Below are positions 33,765 to 42,123 of a stretch of DNA of 64,000 bases, one piece after another. The DNA is from Yoonia vestfoldensis (GTDB taxonomy: Bacteria > Pseudomonadota > Alphaproteobacteria > Rhodobacterales > Rhodobacteraceae), in the NCBI RefSeq assembly GCF_002158905.1, contig NZ_CP021431.1:3364001-3428000 (forward strand), in the 5' to 3' direction. Position numbers and translations under genes: made by a program. The notes beneath the pieces were generated by a model. The model was given only the letters and a program-made list of their open reading frames with translations. It searched no databases and was not told the origin of the DNA. Numbering within the stretch: the first letter of the stretch is position 1; the number at the start of each line of letters is the position of its first letter.

Positions 33765-34909
33765 CACCCTCCGATCTCAAAGCGCACCTGCGCGCCGGCC
33801 ATTTGCGGCCCCGCACGCCGCGCGTTCAGCGGGCTAAGGATCGCATGGCTGGGGCTTAATTCCACGATGCGGAACACGGTCCAAGGCTGGCCACGACCTT
33901 CGGCAAAGCCAAGGCTTTGATGGGTCAGCCCGTCCCGGCTGCCCAAGTCAATGCGGAAACGGCCGGTCCCTGCCGCCGTCAGATAGCCTTGCAACGGCGC
34001 GCAGGCATAGGATCCCAGCCATGCGGCAAGCTCGGCAGAGAATTGTGCGGCGACGCTGTTTGCGACCTCATGCGCATCCTTGCGCGCCAGGACATTGATC
34101 GTGCGCCAGGGCGTGTTGGCCGATACAGCCACCACATGATTGGTGGATAGCTGCTGTGCCCGTCCGGGCGCGGCAGGGTCAAGCAGCCGGGCATGCAAAG
34201 TCACCGTCAATGTCGCGGCTTGAAGACCGGGGGCCGTCGCCTGCCATGACAAATGCAGGCCCCGCGCGGTATCAGGTATCGGGTTGGCGCGCGATGTCTC
34301 TACCCGTGCCGGCCCGCTCGTCAGGCTGTTATAGTCAAAACCGGCGGGCAATCTGCTGCCGCTTTGGTCAGCTACCACAAGCGAGATATCGCGCGCCGAA
34401 ATCTGGATCTGCGGCGTATTCCCCAGCCCCCGGATCGTCGCATCATGCGCCATCTGCAAAGCCTCTGACGCCCAAAGCGGTGCGCTCTGCCCGACATGGA
34501 TCTGCGGGGTCCCGGCGATCAGATGAACCGCAGGCCGCACGGCACAGCCCAGCGCGGGCGCGGCGCCGACATAGGCATCAATGACGACCTCGTAATGATG
34601 GCCCGAACGGCCCTGACTGACGACAGAATAATCCAGAATGCGCGAATTGGGCCGCAGCAGAATGCTTTCACCGGTCAGCACACCGTTATCCGCCATGGAA
34701 AAGCCGGACACATCCGCCCCCCCTGCCAGAGCCGCAAGATAAAGCGCATCTTCCAAGGCAATCCGCTGCGCGCGGTCGGTGTTATTGTCGGTCACAGCCG
34801 CCCGCCCGGTGACACGGACCAGATCGGCAAAAACCGGCCCGCTGCCCAGAATGAACAGCATGACAGCCCCAAGCAGCCCGATCTGACGCGAAAGGATTTT
34901 GGGCAGCAT
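33764..34909 (-). CDS. flgT: FlgT-like H-ring protein
   Basis: In Vibrio, FlgT builds the H ring around the basal body and helps hold the stator. This 381-aa exported protein has the FlgT N-terminal domain signature (VTGRAAVTDNNTDRAQRIALEDAL near 33-57), a middle domain, and a C-terminal SH3-like end (VFRIVELSPSHAILSPL). Start ATG 34909 is preceded by AGGAGG. Between flgP and flgA, as in Vibrio-type clusters; unusual in alphaproteobacteria. Confidence 0.8.
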   Translation of the reverse strand: MLPKILSRQIGLLGAVMLFILGSGPVFADLVRVTGRAAVTDNNTDRAQRIALEDALYLAALAGGADVSGFSMADNGVLTGESILLRPNSRILDYSVVSQGRSGHHYEVVIDAYVGAAPALGCAVRPAVHLIAGTPQIHVGQSAPLWASEALQMAHDATIRGLGNTPQIQISARDISLVVADQSGSRLPAGFDYNSLTSGPARVETSRANPIPDTARGLHLSWQATAPGLQAATLTVTLHARLLDPAAPGRAQQLSTNHVVAVSANTPWRTINVLARKDAHEVANSVAAQFSAELAAWLGSYACAPLQGYLTAAGTGRFRIDLGSRDGLTHQSLGFAEGRGQPWTVFRIVELSPSHAILSPLNARRAGPQMAGAQVRFEIGG

Positions 34910-34932
34910 CACCGGTCTTGCCTCCTGCCCGC

Positions 34933-35445
34933 TTATCGCACGGCCATCAGGATGCGCGCGATCATGTCGCGGTCCAGCTCTAGCACGACCTCATAAGTAT
35001 CTCGGCCCACCGGATTGATCCGCACCGTGCGCGCGCCGCGAATGGTGCCATCGACAGCGGCGCGTGTTGTATCATTCTGCAAAACCGCATCAACCACGGT
35101 TGTTTGCGCGCTCAGCCGCAACCCATGCACCTGTTCGGTGATGTCGCGCATGGCATCAAGCCGGGCGACGCGGATCGCCATCAGGCGCTTTTGGTTGATG
35201 TTATGGGCAGGCTGCGCTGAAATCGTGGCATAGCCCGTGCCGATGATCGGCGGGACGGTTTGCTGTGCAACAGCGGCATCGGTGGCCTTCAGCGCATTTT
35301 CGATTGCAACGACTTGTTGTGCAGCAGGCGATATGCCCGCGTGACTGGATGATGTGTGGCCATTCATGTTGCAGGCGCCCAGCGCGGCAAAAATCGCAAA
35401 GGCCGCACAGGTCTTGATCAGATCGGTTAAGGCAAAGTCACGCAC
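34933..35445 (-). CDS. flgP: FlgP-like outer-membrane lipoprotein
   Basis: LPP20-family lipoprotein that forms part of the outer basal disk or H ring in Vibrio and Campylobacter. The 170-aa protein starts at GTG 35445 with GGAGGAT upstream. The lipobox is ALGAC with Cys near 25. The conserved part runs from MAIRVARLDAMRDITEQVHG to VELDRD-like EVVLELD. First gene of the leftward operon, behind a sigma-54 promoter at 35484-35499. Confidence 0.8.
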   Translation of the reverse strand: MRDFALTDLIKTCAAFAIFAALGACNMNGHTSSSHAGISPAAQQVVAIENALKATDAAVAQQTVPPIIGTGYATISAQPAHNINQKRLMAIRVARLDAMRDITEQVHGLRLSAQTTVVDAVLQNDTTRAAVDGTIRGARTVRINPVGRDTYEVVLELDRDMIARILMAVR

Positions 35446-35483
35446 AGAAATATCCTCCGCAAGTCGCGTTTTGCCCTTGGTCT

Positions 35484-35499
35484 TGCATATGTCGTGCCA
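35484..35499 (-). promoter_or_regulatory. Sigma-54 promoter of the flgP operon
   Basis: TGGCACGACATATGCA on the minus strand matches the -24/-12 consensus (TGGCACG, 4 bases, TTGCA) with one mismatch. It lies about 40 bases before the flgP GTG. Confidence 0.75.
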
Positions 35500-35536
35500 G
35501 TGCCGCGCAGAGCAGAGATACAATGCATTTTTTTAC

Positions 35537-35552
35537 TGGCACAAGAATTGCC
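35537..35552 (+). promoter_or_regulatory. Sigma-54 promoter of the flhA operon
   Basis: TGGCACAAGAATTGCC fits the -24/-12 consensus: TGGCAC, five bases, TTGC. It lies about 60 bases before the flhA ATG. Divergent from the flgP promoter; only 37 bases separate the two sites, so both may share activator sites. Confidence 0.85.
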
Positions 35553-35610
35553 TGTCACTTGGGTGAAGTGGTGCCTTTCAGGCGCTGCAGCAGATGGAGC
35601 AGCAAGTCAG

Positions 35611-37716
35611 ATGAGCTTGTCCGATACAACAGCACCGCGGCACCTGTTGGGGCGCAGCCTGACCAGCATCACGCTGCCGCTTGGCATTCTGATCCTTGTG
35701 GCGATGATGGTTCTGCCATTGCCAGCCTTCCTGCTGGATATCTTTTTCACGCTCAATATCTTCATGTCGCTGTTGATCTTGATGGTGGCATTGCACACTT
35801 ACCGGCCGCTTGATTTTTCGTCCTTCCCCAGCCTCATTCTGGTGGCAACGGTCTTGCGGCTGGCGCTGAACGTCGCCTCGACACGGATCATCCTCAGCGA
35901 AGGTCACACCGGCACCAGCGCCGCCGGGGCGGTGATCGAAGCATTCGGCGCCTTTGTCATTGCGGGTAATTATGTTGTCGGGATCTTCGTTTTCGTCATC
36001 CTGGTGATCATCAACCTTGTCGTTATCACCAAAGGCGCGGGCCGGGTGTCCGAAGTCTCTGCCCGTTTTACGCTTGATGCGATGCCCGGCAAACAGATGG
36101 CCATTGACGCCGATCTGAACGCCGGGGTGCTGACCGCCGAAGAAGCAACCACGCGGCGCGCCGAAATCTCGCGCGAGGCGGATTTCCATGGCGCGATGGA
36201 TGGTGCGTCCAAATTCGTCAAAGGCGACGCTGTCGCCGGCGTCCTGATCCTGGCCATCAACGTGATCGGTGGATTGACGATCGGGATGTTGCAGCATGGT
36301 CTGTCGATCCAGGAATCCTCCGAGCTTTATATCCTGTTGTCCATCGGGGATGGCCTTGTCGCGCAGATCCCGTCTTTGCTGCTGTCCATTGCCACCGCCA
36401 TCATCGTCACGCGCGTATCTTCAAGCCAGGATATGGCCGAGCATATCAAGGGCGAAGTCAGCATGTCACGCGCATGGTTCCCGGTGGCCGGGGTGCTGCT
36501 GTTGATCGGCCTTGTGCCCGGCATGCCTACGGCGCTGTTCGGCGGGATGGGTCTTGCCGCTGGTGTCGCGGCCTATTTCTTTCGCAAGCAAGAGCAGACC
36601 GAGGGCACCGAGGACGAAGACGACGCCAAGGCAGATGTCGAAGACAGCAATCCCAATAGCCTGAAAATCACCGATGTCGCGGATCTGTCTGCGGTGACAT
36701 TGCTGCTGAGCTATCCGCTGTTGTCCATGGTCGACAAAGACGATGGCGGGCCTTTGGCGCGGCGCATTGTCACCGTGCGCAAGGAAGTCTCGCAGGCTTT
36801 GGGATTTGTCCTGCCCAGCGTGCGCATCCGCGACGATCTGGGGCTGACGGCCAATGAATATAGAATAAAGATCGGCCAGACTGTCGTCGCCGAGGACAAG
36901 ATCTACCCCGACCAAAAGCTGGCACTGCCCAGCGGCACATCGCGTGTCAAAATCGAGGGCATCGATGTCAAAGAACCGTCTTTCCGCATTGATGCCACCT
37001 GGATTCAGGCAGATCGCGAATTCGAAGCAGAGGCGAACGGCTATATCATCATCGAACCTGAAACGGTTCTGGCGACACATCTCAGCCAGATCTTGTATAA
37101 ATATGCGTCAGAGCTGATCGGGCAGGATGATGTGCAGGAACTGCTGGACAATCTGTCGAAGGTGGTGCCGCAGCTGGTGCAATCCGTCGTCCCCAAACTG
37201 ATGCCCTTGCATAACCTGACAGCGGTGCTGCGTCAGATCCTGCGCGAACGCATTCCGATCAGCGACCTGCGCCGCATCTTGGAATTGATTTCCGAAATGG
37301 CCGGTAAAAACATGAGCATCACAGAGACAGCCGAGGCGCTGCGCCCGCATCTTGTCGGCCTGCTGATCCAACAGACAACGCCGCTGAACACCGCCCTTCC
37401 GGTGGTGACGCTGGACAGCGCCTTCGAGCATCTGCTGATCAATGCCGCCAAGCGGTCCGAGGGCGATCAATTGCTGCTGGACGGATCATTGGCCGAACAG
37501 ATGGTCAAATCGCTGGTGCGGATCAACGAAGAACAAGGCGAAGCCGACAAGAAACCCTTTCTGGTGGTCTCGCCGCAGATCCGCCGCAAGCTTTCGGCCT
37601 TTCTGCGTCAGCATATCGCAGATTTTCCGGTCCTTTCCTTCACCGAATTGCCAGATGGACGGCGGGTAGAGATCGTCGCGACCGTTTCTGGCGAAGAGCA
37701 ATTGGCCGTGGAATGA
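35611..37716 (+). CDS. flhA: Flagellar export apparatus protein FlhA
   Basis: Inner-membrane export gate of the flagellar type III machine. The 701-aa protein has eight predicted helices in the first 330 residues, the FHIPEP-type signature (RLALNVASTRIIL near 82-94, GRVSEVSARFTLDAMPGKQMA near 146), an acidic linker (EQTEGTEDEDDAKADVEDS near 335) and the cytosolic nonamer-ring domain. Start ATG 35611 fits the family N-terminus and the sigma-54 promoter. Confidence 0.95.
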   Translation: MSLSDTTAPRHLLGRSLTSITLPLGILILVAMMVLPLPAFLLDIFFTLNIFMSLLILMVALHTYRPLDFSSFPSLILVATVLRLALNVASTRIILSEGHTGTSAAGAVIEAFGAFVIAGNYVVGIFVFVILVIINLVVITKGAGRVSEVSARFTLDAMPGKQMAIDADLNAGVLTAEEATTRRAEISREADFHGAMDGASKFVKGDAVAGVLILAINVIGGLTIGMLQHGLSIQESSELYILLSIGDGLVAQIPSLLLSIATAIIVTRVSSSQDMAEHIKGEVSMSRAWFPVAGVLLLIGLVPGMPTALFGGMGLAAGVAAYFFRKQEQTEGTEDEDDAKADVEDSNPNSLKITDVADLSAVTLLLSYPLLSMVDKDDGGPLARRIVTVRKEVSQALGFVLPSVRIRDDLGLTANEYRIKIGQTVVAEDKIYPDQKLALPSGTSRVKIEGIDVKEPSFRIDATWIQADREFEAEANGYIIIEPETVLATHLSQILYKYASELIGQDDVQELLDNLSKVVPQLVQSVVPKLMPLHNLTAVLRQILRERIPISDLRRILELISEMAGKNMSITETAEALRPHLVGLLIQQTTPLNTALPVVTLDSAFEHLLINAAKRSEGDQLLLDGSLAEQMVKSLVRINEEQGEADKKPFLVVSPQIRRKLSAFLRQHIADFPVLSFTELPDGRRVEIVATVSGEEQLAVE

Positions 37717-37758
37717 GCATGGCCAGTTTTTTGATCCCCCCGATAAGGCGCAACGGTC

Positions 37759-39099
37759 ATGACTGAATATATCTTCAGAGCATCCGATCCCGACACTGCG
37801 ATGGAAAAGGCGGTGCGCGAGCTTGGCGATGATGCCATGATCCTGTCCGTCAAAAAGATGGGCGACATCACCGAAGTCCGCGCAACCCGCGAATCGAACA
37901 TGGCCAATCAGCCGCCGTGGGATGACAGCAAGCCGCAATCCTGGCCCAGCGACGCGATGGATCTGGGGGCGGCGATGCGCAGCGCGCGGGCGCGGCGCAA
38001 CGGATCCGATCCTGCCCCGGCTGCGCGACAGCCTGCCGATCTTGCCTTGGCGCGCGGCCGCAATAAGGCCAAGGATGCCACACGCAACGCGGGCCGTGTG
38101 GCGCGACCAGCCGAAGAGCCGGACAGCATATTGGATGCAACGCAATTCGAGGAATTATTCCGCCAACGCCTTGCCGCCACCCCTGATCCCGAAATCCCGG
38201 CGCAGGCAACACCGCCTGTCGCCAGCCCAATGGCAAAAGAGACGGCCACAGGCGGCAATATCGCGAAACCGGCCCCCGACCCCCTGCCCAATGCGGGTGA
38301 ATGGGACCCGCGCAGCGCCGTGCCAGCCGCGCCTGCACCCTTGCCGGCCAGCCCGCACCGCCGGTCGATCTTTGATTATGGCTTCCCCGAAGATATTGCC
38401 CGATCCTGCGCGATCGCGCCCGATCTGCATAATCTGCAAGCCCAGCAAGACCACGCCTGCCGCCTGCTGGCCGCGCGGATCGCCGATGATGCCGAAAGCT
38501 CTGTTGTGCATGAAGATACGGTGTTGTTTCTGTTCGGCCCACCCGGTGCGGGCAAGACCACCGTCGCGGCGCAGCTGGCCTTTGAACGCTTGCGCACCAC
38601 GGCTTTCCACCCGCGTCTGGTGCAAGTGTCGCAAAAGGGCTTTGTCAGCTGCGGTCGTTTGCAACAATATGCCACTTTGCTGAATTCTGCGTTTCAGAAC
38701 CTGTCATGCGACGATGATGCAGAGATCGCATCCAACGACATCATTGATTGCGACCTGACCGAACCGGACGCCATTGCCGAGGCGCTGGCATGGGTCACTG
38801 ACCGCATCCCCGACAGCAATGTCAGCCCTTTGCTGATCCTGCCCAGCACATGGTCCATCGCTGCCATCAAGCAATATACCATGATGTTCGAAGCGATCTG
38901 CCCCGCGACCGTTTTGACGCATATGGATATCGGCGGGATTGACATCGCCGGGCTATCGGCAATGGCCGATGCGAATATCAAACTGATCGCCGCCAATGAG
39001 ACCCGCAAGATCACCGAGGGCCTGACGCTGGTGGATCGCGACTCCGTGGAACGCTTCTTGCAAGAGACACTCGCCGCATCAGCGGCAAATGACCGGTAA
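37759..39099 (+). CDS. flhF: Flagellar GTPase FlhF
   Basis: SRP-family GTPase that sets where, and often how many, polar flagella are built. The 446-aa protein has the short N-terminal FlhF motif (YIFRASDPDTAMEKAVRELG), a long Pro/Ala-rich linker (about 50-210) and the NG domain with P-loop GPPGAGKTT near 258. The usual DTAG motif region is degenerate (LILPSTWS), so GTP hydrolysis may be weak. flhG/fleN is not next to it. Confidence 0.85.
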   Translation: MTEYIFRASDPDTAMEKAVRELGDDAMILSVKKMGDITEVRATRESNMANQPPWDDSKPQSWPSDAMDLGAAMRSARARRNGSDPAPAARQPADLALARGRNKAKDATRNAGRVARPAEEPDSILDATQFEELFRQRLAATPDPEIPAQATPPVASPMAKETATGGNIAKPAPDPLPNAGEWDPRSAVPAAPAPLPASPHRRSIFDYGFPEDIARSCAIAPDLHNLQAQQDHACRLLAARIADDAESSVVHEDTVLFLFGPPGAGKTTVAAQLAFERLRTTAFHPRLVQVSQKGFVSCGRLQQYATLLNSAFQNLSCDDDAEIASNDIIDCDLTEPDAIAEALAWVTDRIPDSNVSPLLILPSTWSIAAIKQYTMMFEAICPATVLTHMDIGGIDIAGLSAMADANIKLIAANETRKITEGLTLVDRDSVERFLQETLAASAANDR

Positions 39100-39156
39100 T
39101 CTTGAACGCGCCACTAAACAAGTCGTGCAGTGAGTCGTTTCTACTTGGAGATCACA

Positions 39157-39552
39157 ATGCCGACGGAGCCGTATTCGATGTCAATGTTAAGTCCCGCCGC
39201 AGTGTACAAGCGCCAGCAACAAAATCCGGGGTTCAATCCCGAAGACGGCCATCAATTGATCAAGGCGACACTGGAATATCTTGTGCGCAGCCTTGGCATC
39301 CTGATGCAGGAACCGGCGCGCGATAGCGAGATATTCAAGACCCATATCGCGCGCGTCTTGACCTCGATCTATGTGCTGCAATCAAGTCTGGATTTTGAAC
39401 GGGGTGGGGAAATCTCTACCAACCTTTTCCAATTGTATGAATATTCCCGACAGCAGACCCTGAAACTGATGCGGAATGACGATACAGCGCAGATCGACAG
39501 GGCCTATCATTCGATTTCCGAAATCTTCGACGCCTGGCAGAAGATCAAGTGA
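39157..39552 (+). CDS. fliS: Flagellin export chaperone FliS
   Basis: Binds the C-terminal helix of flagellin before export. The 131-aa all-helical protein has the family pattern from SPAAVYKRQQQNPGFNPEDGHQLIKATLEYL to the C-terminal ISEIFDAWQKI. Start ATG 39157 is preceded by TTGGAG; later in-frame ATGs are possible. It overlaps the next gene by 4 bases. fliD is not adjacent. Confidence 0.85.
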   Translation: MPTEPYSMSMLSPAAVYKRQQQNPGFNPEDGHQLIKATLEYLVRSLGILMQEPARDSEIFKTHIARVLTSIYVLQSSLDFERGGEISTNLFQLYEYSRQQTLKLMRNDDTAQIDRAYHSISEIFDAWQKIK

Positions 39553-39848
39553 CGCCACGGCTGCATGACCCGCTTCTTGTCGCCTTGGAACAGGCCCAAG
39601 AGGCGCTGGAGGCCGCGTTACAAGACGCCGATTTTGATGCCGCAGAACGTATTGATCTGGACATGCAGGCATGTCTTGCCGGGCTGTCGGACGTTCCGGC
39701 AGCGCAAATACGCCATGACCTTGCGCGTTTGACCGCGATCATGGGCCGTCACAGGCAGGCGCGCGATGATCTGGTGGCACAGCTTGCGTGCTTGCAGCGC
39801 GATCAACGGCGGACCCGGGCGGTCCTTGCGGCCTATGCGAAAAACTGA
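39549..39848 (+). CDS. FliT-like small helical protein
   Basis: A 99-aa coiled, all-helical protein in the place of FliT, the chaperone of filament cap FliD. Its GTG start overlaps the fliS TGA stop. Sequence alone is too short and variable for certainty; the call rests on synteny and helix pattern. Confidence 0.6.
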   Translation: MTPRLHDPLLVALEQAQEALEAALQDADFDAAERIDLDMQACLAGLSDVPAAQIRHDLARLTAIMGRHRQARDDLVAQLACLQRDQRRTRAVLAAYAKN

Positions 39849-39961
39849 CGCCATCCGGGGCGGCACCGATGGCAAAAACCGCACTTGATTGTCTTTGTCG
39901 AAAAAGCCGCGGCTGGCTGCATGAATATTCCGGTTGTCTCTGCCACGGGACGCTTTATTGG

Positions 39962-40228
39962 ATGTCGGAATATTCTAAAATCGCGCAGGCAAGGCTGGCT
40001 GAACTGATGGAATTGCAAGGCAGGCGGATGCCGCCTGCGACCCATCTGGCAAAAGCGGAAAATCAGGCCGGCGCAACACAATCGATCAAGACCATTCGTA
40101 ACTTTTTCAATACAAGCCAATGGAAAACGGTCATAATAAAAGACGGTGACAGGCTCATTGGTTACATCACGGCAGACGCTTTGCTTAGGGCACAAAATCG
40201 AACGCAGGACGCGGCCATCCTCGTTTAA
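39962..40228 (+). CDS. Small protein with a CBS-like tail
   Basis: An 88-aa protein whose C-terminal half (WKTVIIKDGDRLIGYITADALLRA) reads like half of a CBS domain. An in-frame ATG at 39870 would add a Cys-rich stretch (LDCLCRK, GCLCHG). No family recognised beyond that. Follows the FliT-like gene in the same direction and is probably part of the flhA operon. Confidence 0.55.
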   Translation: MSEYSKIAQARLAELMELQGRRMPPATHLAKAENQAGATQSIKTIRNFFNTSQWKTVIIKDGDRLIGYITADALLRAQNRTQDAAILV

Positions 40229-40265
40229 ATTATGGTAACCTGACCAACAGAATGAAGGTTCTCCG

Positions 40266-40748
40266 ATGTCTTACGCTCCAGATTGGATTTTGAACATTGT
40301 CTGCGCAAAAGTCGCAGAGCGTTATGTTCTTGGCAACTTGCCGATCGAAGCTTTTGCAAACCGCATGTCGCGGGAATTATTGCTGACCTATGCCGATTGC
40401 ACCCCCGAAAAGCTGTATAGCGTGGCCGAAAACATGCTGTTTTTTCTGGCCGAAATCGAAGATGACAATGCGCTGGACCATTGCCATTCCTTCATCTACC
40501 GCGCGGTGCATTTCGACAAGGCCGACCGCCCCAGACGGTTGAAGGGCCTGTTTCTCGATCCTCTGGCCGCCGTCAAACAGCAAACCAGCAGCGATACCGT
40601 GTTCAAAAGCTTTCGGGCTTTCGTTTTCAGATCCCGCGCCGAGGGCAATCTGTCTGCCCCGGTCGAATGGAATGTGCGCAATCACAAAGAACTCATCTCG
40701 CTGGCCAATATTCTGGATATCGACGTGTCTTTTTCAGACGCGGTCTAG
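40266..40748 (+). CDS. Unknown protein, 160 aa
   Basis: Soluble, helical in the N-terminal two thirds (ILNIVCAKVAERYVLGNLPIEAFANRMSRELL), with no recognised domain. GAAGGT lies before ATG 40266. Last gene in the rightward run starting at flhA; convergent with the DUF1566 gene. Position suggests a flagellar or chemotaxis accessory role; not shown by sequence. Confidence 0.6.
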   Translation: MSYAPDWILNIVCAKVAERYVLGNLPIEAFANRMSRELLLTYADCTPEKLYSVAENMLFFLAEIEDDNALDHCHSFIYRAVHFDKADRPRRLKGLFLDPLAAVKQQTSSDTVFKSFRAFVFRSRAEGNLSAPVEWNVRNHKELISLANILDIDVSFSDAV

Positions 40749-40755
40749 GCAAGGA

Positions 40756-41259
40756 TCAGCGCGGGCGCACCAGCCGCACCGCGAAAGTCCGGTTTTCATG
40801 CGCGCGGCCATAGGCATGACCGGTAAAGAAATTAATGCTCCAATGCGCATGCGGCATCAGCCAATTGGTATCGCTGGTCCAGTAAAGGCCGGGATAGGTA
40901 TTTGGAAAGACATTCTGATTGATCATCGGCGGTTCGGGGTTGTCGGCGATCAAGCGTTCCAGCTCTTCGCGGGTGGGCAGGCGCCAATCGGGACCGATAT
41001 TGCGCTGGGCACGCTCGATCAACGAATCTACCGCGCCAAAGCGCACCAGCAAGGCTGACCCCACGCAGCTGTCATTTTCCCAGACCTGCCCGATGCTGCA
41101 TCGCATCCAGTCCAGACCGCCCAGCACATCAATCACGATTGGCCCCTTGGCAACAAAGGTGGTTTCCTGCGCCTGCGCCGGGCGCAAAGCGAGGTTCACC
41201 ATCCCGATGCTGATCATAAAGCACAGAATTGCGGCGTTGATATTGGCGATACCCGGCAT
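40756..41259 (-). CDS. Exported DUF1566 (Lcl-type) protein
   Basis: A 167-aa exported protein: signal peptide about 1-30 (VNLALRPAQA) and one DUF1566 domain with its hallmarks LDWMRCSIGQ near 49, DWRLPTREELERLI near 91, YWTSDTNW near 126 and NRTFAVRLVR at the end. These domains occur in adhesins and surface lectins. Divergent from motA across 75 bases that contain the motA sigma-54 promoter. Confidence 0.8.
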   Translation of the reverse strand: MPGIANINAAILCFMISIGMVNLALRPAQAQETTFVAKGPIVIDVLGGLDWMRCSIGQVWENDSCVGSALLVRFGAVDSLIERAQRNIGPDWRLPTREELERLIADNPEPPMINQNVFPNTYPGLYWTSDTNWLMPHAHWSINFFTGHAYGRAHENRTFAVRLVRPR

Positions 41260-41282
41260 CTCATTCCTTTCAAAGCGCTACT

Positions 41283-41298
41283 TGGCACCTTCTTTGCA
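41283..41298 (+). promoter_or_regulatory. Sigma-54 promoter of motAB
   Basis: TGGCACCTTCTTTGCA is a perfect -24/-12 element (TGGCAC, five bases, TTGCA), 36 bases before the motA ATG. Confidence 0.88.
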
Positions 41299-41334
41299 TG
41301 AAGTGTGCCGAACTGTTTTATCGGGAGACATACC

Positions 41335-42096
41335 ATGGATATCGCATCCCTACTCGGACTTGTTGGGTGCTTTGCAATGATCGTCGGCGCAATGATCGTT
41401 GGCGGCGGTGTTGGCCCATTTTTTGATGTTCCCTCTGCGCTTATCGTGATTGGTGGCACGTTCTTCGCTGCCATGTATACCACGCCGCTTCCGACCTTTC
41501 TGAACAGCTTTGTCGCGATGTCCAAGGCTTTCTTGCCGCCGGTGAAAAAGCAGAATGTCCTGATCGAACGTATGGTCGAGCTGGCAGGCATCGCGCGCAA
41601 GGATGGCATGATGGCGCTAGAGGGGCAGGCTGTCCCGGACAAGTTCTTTGAAAAGGGTATGCAGCTTTTGGTGGACGGCGCGGATGAAACCAAGCTGGTC
41701 AAACAGCTGAACGCCGAATTGAAATCGATGAAAAGCCGGCATGAAGCCAATCAGAACGTTGTCAAAGCCTGGATCGACCTGGCCCCGGCAATGGGCATGA
41801 TCGGCACATTGATCGGTCTGGTGCTGATGTTGGGGAATATGGAAGACCCCAAGGCGATTGGCCCCGCGATGGCCGTTGCCTTGCTGACAACCATGTATGG
41901 GGCGATCGTGGCCAATGTGTTGTTCGGGCCGCTTTTGACGAAGCTTCAGGGCTACACGGCCTATGAAGTCGCTTACCGCGAAATGGTGGTTCTGGGGTTG
42001 CGCAATATCGCGCGCGGGGAATCACCGCGCAATATTCAGGATCAGATGGTTTCGAACCTTCCACCAAAGATGCAGGCGAAAATCGACGCCGCGTAA
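41335..42096 (+). CDS. motA: Flagellar stator protein MotA, PomA-like
   Basis: Four-helix stator subunit that turns ion flow into rotor torque. The 253-aa protein begins MDIASLLGLVGCFAMIV and has GGGVGPFFDVPSALIVIGG, like Vibrio PomA, rather than the longer E. coli MotA. The cytoplasmic loop carries the rotor-contact charges near RKDGMMALEGQ, and helices 3-4 contain APAMGMIGTLIGLVLML. Suggests a sodium-driven motor, by similarity. Confidence 0.92.
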   Translation: MDIASLLGLVGCFAMIVGAMIVGGGVGPFFDVPSALIVIGGTFFAAMYTTPLPTFLNSFVAMSKAFLPPVKKQNVLIERMVELAGIARKDGMMALEGQAVPDKFFEKGMQLLVDGADETKLVKQLNAELKSMKSRHEANQNVVKAWIDLAPAMGMIGTLIGLVLMLGNMEDPKAIGPAMAVALLTTMYGAIVANVLFGPLLTKLQGYTAYEVAYREMVVLGLRNIARGESPRNIQDQMVSNLPPKMQAKIDAA

Positions 42097-42123
42097 CTTT
42101 GCACCAACAAGAAGGTTTCCCCG

